Shown here: positions 5,292 through 5,737 of the stretch, piece by piece | How the letters are laid out: each line of letters opens with the position of its first letter | How positions within the stretch are numbered: the first letter of the stretch is position 1 | Origin: an uncultured Clostridium sp. | Lineage (GTDB): Bacteria; Bacillota; Clostridia; Lachnospirales; Lachnospiraceae | Assembly: GCA_900551135.1 (NCBI GenBank) | Contig: URUX01000156.1 | Location: 1-5,737 of the forward strand | Direction: 5' to 3' | DNA length: 5,737 nucleotides | Made by a program: the position numbers and the translations under genes | Notes under the pieces: model-generated | The model's database searches: none | Told to the model about the DNA's origin: nothing | What the model saw: the letters and a program-made list of their open reading frames with translations, nothing else

Positions 5292-5737
5292 ATGAAAAAG
5301 CAGCAGACAAAAGCGGCCTGGACAGAAATAAAAAGTTTTCTGCGTTATCTGATTATTTCTGCTGCAGTGATTTTGCTTCTGATAACCTTTGCAGTACAGC
5401 GGGCTGACGTATACGGCGCCTCGATGGAACCGGCTCTAAAAGACGGCGACATTATGCTGGTAGACAAACTGTCTTACCGGTTTTCGCAGCCAGAGCGATT
5501 TGATGTTATTGTCTTTTCTTATCGTTACCAGAAGGGGCGGTATTATACCAAACGGATTATCGGACTTCCCGGAGAAACGGTACAGATAAAAGACGGCGCT
5601 GTTTTTATAGATGGGGAACGGCTGACGGATGATGTCAGCACAGAATGGATAAAAAAATCCGGAAGGGCAGACGAACCGGTTAAGCTGGGGGAAGACGAAT
5701 ATTTTGTTTTGGGAGACAACCGGAATTACAGTTCAGA
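5292..5737 (+). CDS. lepB: Type I signal peptidase (S26 family), copy 2, 3'-truncated
   Basis: This is a second membrane-anchored signal peptidase, cut off by the window end after 148 full codons. A basic, polar start (MKKQQTKAAW) precedes a membrane anchor at about 17-36. GASMEP follows with the nucleophile at Ser44, then TKRIIGLPGE with the general-base Lys87 and LGDNRNYSS at the truncated end. Everything visible is intact, so it should encode an active enzyme; about 30-40 C-terminal residues are probably missing. It resembles copy 1 closely (ERFDVIVF/DRFDVVVF, GLPGETVQIK in both, EPVKLGEDEYFVLGDNR/HPVKLGEEEYFLLGDNR), indicating a duplication. The ATG is two bases after the rbgA stop and has only a weak purine-rich Shine-Dalgarno region (AAAGAAGA, 5278-5285), so translation is probably coupled to rbgA. 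The substrate difference between the copies cannot be read from sequence. Confidence 0.94.
   Translation, partial: MKKQQTKAAWTEIKSFLRYLIISAAVILLLITFAVQRADVYGASMEPALKDGDIMLVDKLSYRFSQPERFDVIVFSYRYQKGRYYTKRIIGLPGETVQIKDGAVFIDGERLTDDVSTEWIKKSGRADEPVKLGEDEYFVLGDNRNYSS

Noticed and set aside
5189..5407. Open frame across the rbgA-lepB junction in another + frame
   Set aside because: It overlaps the end of rbgA and the start of the second lepB, both well supported; no motif or ribosome binding site supports it.
1..5737. Mobile elements, CRISPR arrays, tRNA or rRNA genes, defence or biosynthetic systems
   Set aside because: No transposase, integrase, regularly spaced repeats, cloverleaf or rRNA-like sequence was seen; all space is filled by conserved housekeeping genes and short spacers.

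Overview
The window is a chromosomal housekeeping segment from a Firmicute of the class Clostridia. It most resembles Lachnospiraceae-type gut anaerobes. The basis is gene order and protein character (a Gly/Met-rich Ffh tail, a Firmicutes-type TrmD and L19, the GTPase RbgA, two type I signal peptidases), strong AAGGAGGT-type ribosome binding sites and moderate base composition. This placement is my inference; no database search was possible. All recognised genes lie on the + strand, and I see no RNA gene, mobile element, CRISPR array or foreign-looking block.

Layout: ffh (5'-truncated by about four bases) - rpsP (S16) - khpA (KH-domain RNA-binding protein) - intrinsic terminator/attenuator - rimM - trmD - probable rplS promoter and L19-type leader - rplS (L19) - strong intrinsic terminator - lepB copy 1 (GTG start) - rbgA - lepB copy 2 (cut off by the window end). 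No gap between genes exceeds about 110 bases. The two largest gaps, 1918-2024 and 3300-3387, both hold RNA structure and are described below.

The genes form two functional blocks. The first supplies co-translational protein targeting (Ffh), two ribosomal proteins (S16, L19), a 30S maturation factor (RimM), a tRNA m1G37 methyltransferase (TrmD) and an RNA-binding protein (KhpA). The second couples secretion, through two paralogous signal peptidases, with 50S assembly (RbgA).

The most useful regulatory reading is that the low-demand enzymes RimM and TrmD lie between the high-demand ribosomal proteins S16 and L19. They are set apart by a terminator upstream of rimM and a separate promoter and leader upstream of rplS. 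I found no undescribed biological system. The points worth a second look are regulatory structures and the duplicated signal peptidase.
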